Positions 62,238 through 64,000 of a stretch of DNA of 64,000 nt are shown piece after piece (within the stretch, counting starts at the first letter, position 1; every line of letters begins with the position of its first letter). A program made the position numbers and the translations under genes. The stretch comes from Marinicella marina. Its GTDB lineage: Bacteria > Pseudomonadota > Gammaproteobacteria > Xanthomonadales > Marinicellaceae. The stretch is from assembly GCF_030065545.1 (NCBI RefSeq), contig NZ_JASJNC010000005.1, positions 124,001 through 188,000 on the forward strand, in the 5' to 3' direction. Below the pieces are notes generated by a model that worked only from the letters and a program-made list of their open reading frames with translations, ran no database searches and was not told the origin of the DNA.

Positions 62238-64000
62238 ATGTACAAATTAATTATTTTCGCCATGATGACTTTTGGTCCATTCGCAATGGCAAATCCTGGT
62301 TATTTTCGTTCTGCTGACTTGCATGATAATCAATTGGTGTTTACCGCTGAAGGTGACTTGTGGTTAACTGACCTCAATCAAGGTATGGCTAAAAGATTAA
62401 CCACGCATGCAGCAGAAGAAAAAGGTGCGGCGTTTTCAGCAGATGGATCGATGATTGCATATGCAGCTAATTATGAGGGCGCAACAGAAGTTTATGTGAT
62501 TCCAAGTAAAGGTGGCGTGGCCAAAAGAGTCAGTTTTGAGCATGCCAGAGTCGCTGTTCAAGGCTGGACCCCTGAGGGCGAAGTTTTGTACAGCAGTAAC
62601 TCACGTTTGGGTGTGCCGGGCAGCTGGTCACTACTGAAGGTTAACCCAGTTACTTTGCAGACCCAACAGCTGCCCTTGGCAGATGCCATTGAGGGCACTG
62701 TGGATGAGTCAGGTGAAAACTTATATTTTGTGCGTTTTGGGCTGCAAGTTTCTACCGACAATGTGCGCTCTTATCGTGGTGGCGCGCAAGGTAAGTTGTG
62801 GCATTATGTGCTGGGTTCTGAGCAGGAAGCAACGCAGTTATTGCCTGAGCACTCAGGCTCAATCAGAGCGCCTATGGTAGCTGCTGGACAAATATATTTC
62901 ATCAGTGATGCCAGTGGCACTGATAACATTTGGATGCTTTCAGCCGCCGATGGTTCTGCCAAACAATTGACATCGTTCGATGACTTTGAAGTCAGAGATG
63001 CTCAATTGTCAGGTGATCAAATTGTTTTTCAACACGGTGCAGACATCAAACGTTTGTCATTGAAATCAGGTGAGGTTGATGCGATACAAATTGATTTGGT
63101 GTCTGATTACCCACACATCAGAAGTCACTGGGAAAATAAACCTTTGAAGTTCCTGAACAGTGCCAAATTGGCAGCCAACGACAAAAAAGTTGTTTTGACT
63201 GCGCGTGGACGGGTGGCTGTGGCTGGTATCAACGAGTCAAGATTGGTAGAAGTTGACACGGGCGATAAGAACCGATCAAGGTCTGCCATTTTGAGCAAAG
63301 ACGGTCAGTCAGTTTATGCCATCAGTGACCGCAGTGGCGAGTATGAAATTTGGCGTTTTGCTGCCGATGGCAGTGATGATGCCGAACAGTTAACCGATGA
63401 TGGAGAGGCTTTGAGGTGGCGTTTGAATTTATCACCTGATGGTCAATGGATTGCGCATGATGACAATCAAGGGCGGTTGTTTTTGCTTGATTTGTCCAGT
63501 GGTAAGAACAAAGAAATTCTCAGTAACAATGTGGGTTTAGGTCCTTTTGCGGACATCGCTTGGTCACCTGATAGTGCCTATTTAGCGGTCACCAGAAATC
63601 ACGTTGATGATCTCAGGCGTCGGGTCATGTTGTATGCTGTTAAATCAGGTCAATCACAGGTATTAACTTCAGATAAATACGAATCTTACGCACCAACCTT
63701 CAGTCATGATGGTGATTGGCTGTACTTTCTGTCTGACAGGAATTTTGTTGCCTCTCCGGGCAACCCTTGGGGCGACAGAAACACTGGCAGTAACTTTGAT
63801 CGTCGCACTGAGGTCTTTGCATATGCTTTGAACAGCGACGCCAATTTTCCTTTTCAAGTGCCAGATGAGTTACAAGCCGCCAAGCAAAGTGACAGCAAAG
63901 ATGACAATGAAGAAAAGGGTGTGAAAACTGAGGTTGAGTGGAAGAACTTAACTCAACGTTTGTGGCAAGTACCCATTGAGTCTGGTAACTACGGTCAATT
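62238..64000 (+). CDS. Tricorn-protease-like S41 peptidase with PD40 beta-propeller (3' partial)
   Basis: The frame is open from ATG 62238 (or 62232) to the window end, at least 587 codons, so the gene continues outside. A signal peptide (IIFAMMTFGPFAMA-NPGYF) is followed by the tricorn-type beta-propeller. PD40/TolB-like repeats are visible, for example LVFTAEGDLWLTDL, SADGSMIAYAANYEG, IYFISDASGTDNIWML, SKDGQSVYAISDRSGEYEIW and SHDGDWLYFLSDRNF. In complete homologues this is followed by a second propeller, a PDZ domain and an S41 serine peptidase domain, all outside the window. It degrades peptides in the periplasm or outside the cell. TTGGA lies 7 nt before 62238. Confidence 0.85.
   Translation, partial: MYKLIIFAMMTFGPFAMANPGYFRSADLHDNQLVFTAEGDLWLTDLNQGMAKRLTTHAAEEKGAAFSADGSMIAYAANYEGATEVYVIPSKGGVAKRVSFEHARVAVQGWTPEGEVLYSSNSRLGVPGSWSLLKVNPVTLQTQQLPLADAIEGTVDESGENLYFVRFGLQVSTDNVRSYRGGAQGKLWHYVLGSEQEATQLLPEHSGSIRAPMVAAGQIYFISDASGTDNIWMLSAADGSAKQLTSFDDFEVRDAQLSGDQIVFQHGADIKRLSLKSGEVDAIQIDLVSDYPHIRSHWENKPLKFLNSAKLAANDKKVVLTARGRVAVAGINESRLVEVDTGDKNRSRSAILSKDGQSVYAISDRSGEYEIWRFAADGSDDAEQLTDDGEALRWRLNLSPDGQWIAHDDNQGRLFLLDLSSGKNKEILSNNVGLGPFADIAWSPDSAYLAVTRNHVDDLRRRVMLYAVKSGQSQVLTSDKYESYAPTFSHDGDWLYFLSDRNFVASPGNPWGDRNTGSNFDRRTEVFAYALNSDANFPFQVPDELQAAKQSDSKDDNEEKGVKTEVEWKNLTQRLWQVPIESGNYGQ

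Noticed and set aside
1-64000. CRISPR arrays, IS elements, prophage, rRNA operon
   Set aside because: No spaced direct repeats, transposases, phage structural genes or rRNA sequence were found in the window.

Overview
The window is one continuous stretch of bacterial chromosome, moderately AT-rich, densely packed and full of ATGA-type gene overlaps. The gene set is gammaproteobacterial: darP next to pmbA, rplU-rpmA-obgE, rlmE-ftsH-folP-glmM, fadI-fadJ, zapG/yhcB and queA. A MurD2-MurL peptidoglycan pair (known from Xanthomonas) and secreted proteins ending in a short Phe-Gly-Phe-Glu type tail suggest a free-living aerobe related to the Xanthomonadales/Marinicella side of the class. That placement is inference. 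I see no insertion sequence, prophage, CRISPR array or rRNA. There is one tRNA, tRNA-Val(GAC).

Layout. (1) Positions 1-7571 hold a tight operon of membrane-lipid modification genes: FAD oxidoreductase (5' end outside the window), DUF1365, a cyclopropane-synthase-like methyltransferase, DUF2878, DUF1295 and a second methyltransferase. It runs by a 4-bp overlap into a sensor kinase and then a response regulator. (2) 7578-13800: darP against pmbA, then murL, murD2, a Sel1-type periplasmic protein, DUF2288 and zapG. (3) 13821-18916: a small ComEA-like protein, then a three-gene secreted operon (pentaheme cytochrome c, unknown protein, remote copper-amine-oxidase-like protein with a FEDGFE end), a terminator and a DUF4287 gene. 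(4) 18930-22769: GGDEF protein, tRNA-Val, and an ECF sigma / membrane anti-sigma-like / periplasmic PDZ operon. (5) 22812-30450: a glycan cluster with GT4, GT2, DUF2304, GT4, a zinc-peptidase lipoprotein, a GT-C-like polytopic protein and an unknown membrane partner. (6) 30704-37364: FHA protein, rplU-rpmA-obgE, a GcvA-type LysR regulator divergent from a strong small-RNA candidate, a GGDEF protein, a 2OG-Fe(II) oxygenase, a short rpmJ, Mth938-like and yhbY. (7) 37450-43737: rlmE-ftsH-folP-glmM, a PCu(A)C copper chaperone and queA. (8) 43970-56800: a duplicated glycine-rich secreted protein bracketed by an inverted 13-mer, M14 peptidase, fadI-fadJ behind a promoter containing a perfect palindrome, a second 2OG oxygenase, a PuuD-like membrane protein and an EF-G of the EF-G2 type. 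(9) 56959-64000: ogt and an Ada-AlkA fusion, a second ECF sigma operon (HEAT anti-sigma and two DUF4097-like proteins), and the start of a tricorn-like S41 peptidase cut by the window end.

The theme is envelope construction and monitoring: lipid tailoring under its own two-component system, two ECF sigma modules whose targets appear to be periplasmic proteins in the same operons, an alternative route to the D-Glu of peptidoglycan, and a glycan cluster. The least-explained parts are the gcvA-divergent structured RNA with an anti-Shine-Dalgarno-like loop (34468-34597), the pentaheme/CuAO-like operon, the shared C-terminal IFxxGFE tails, and the apparent AUU start of the second ECF sigma gene.
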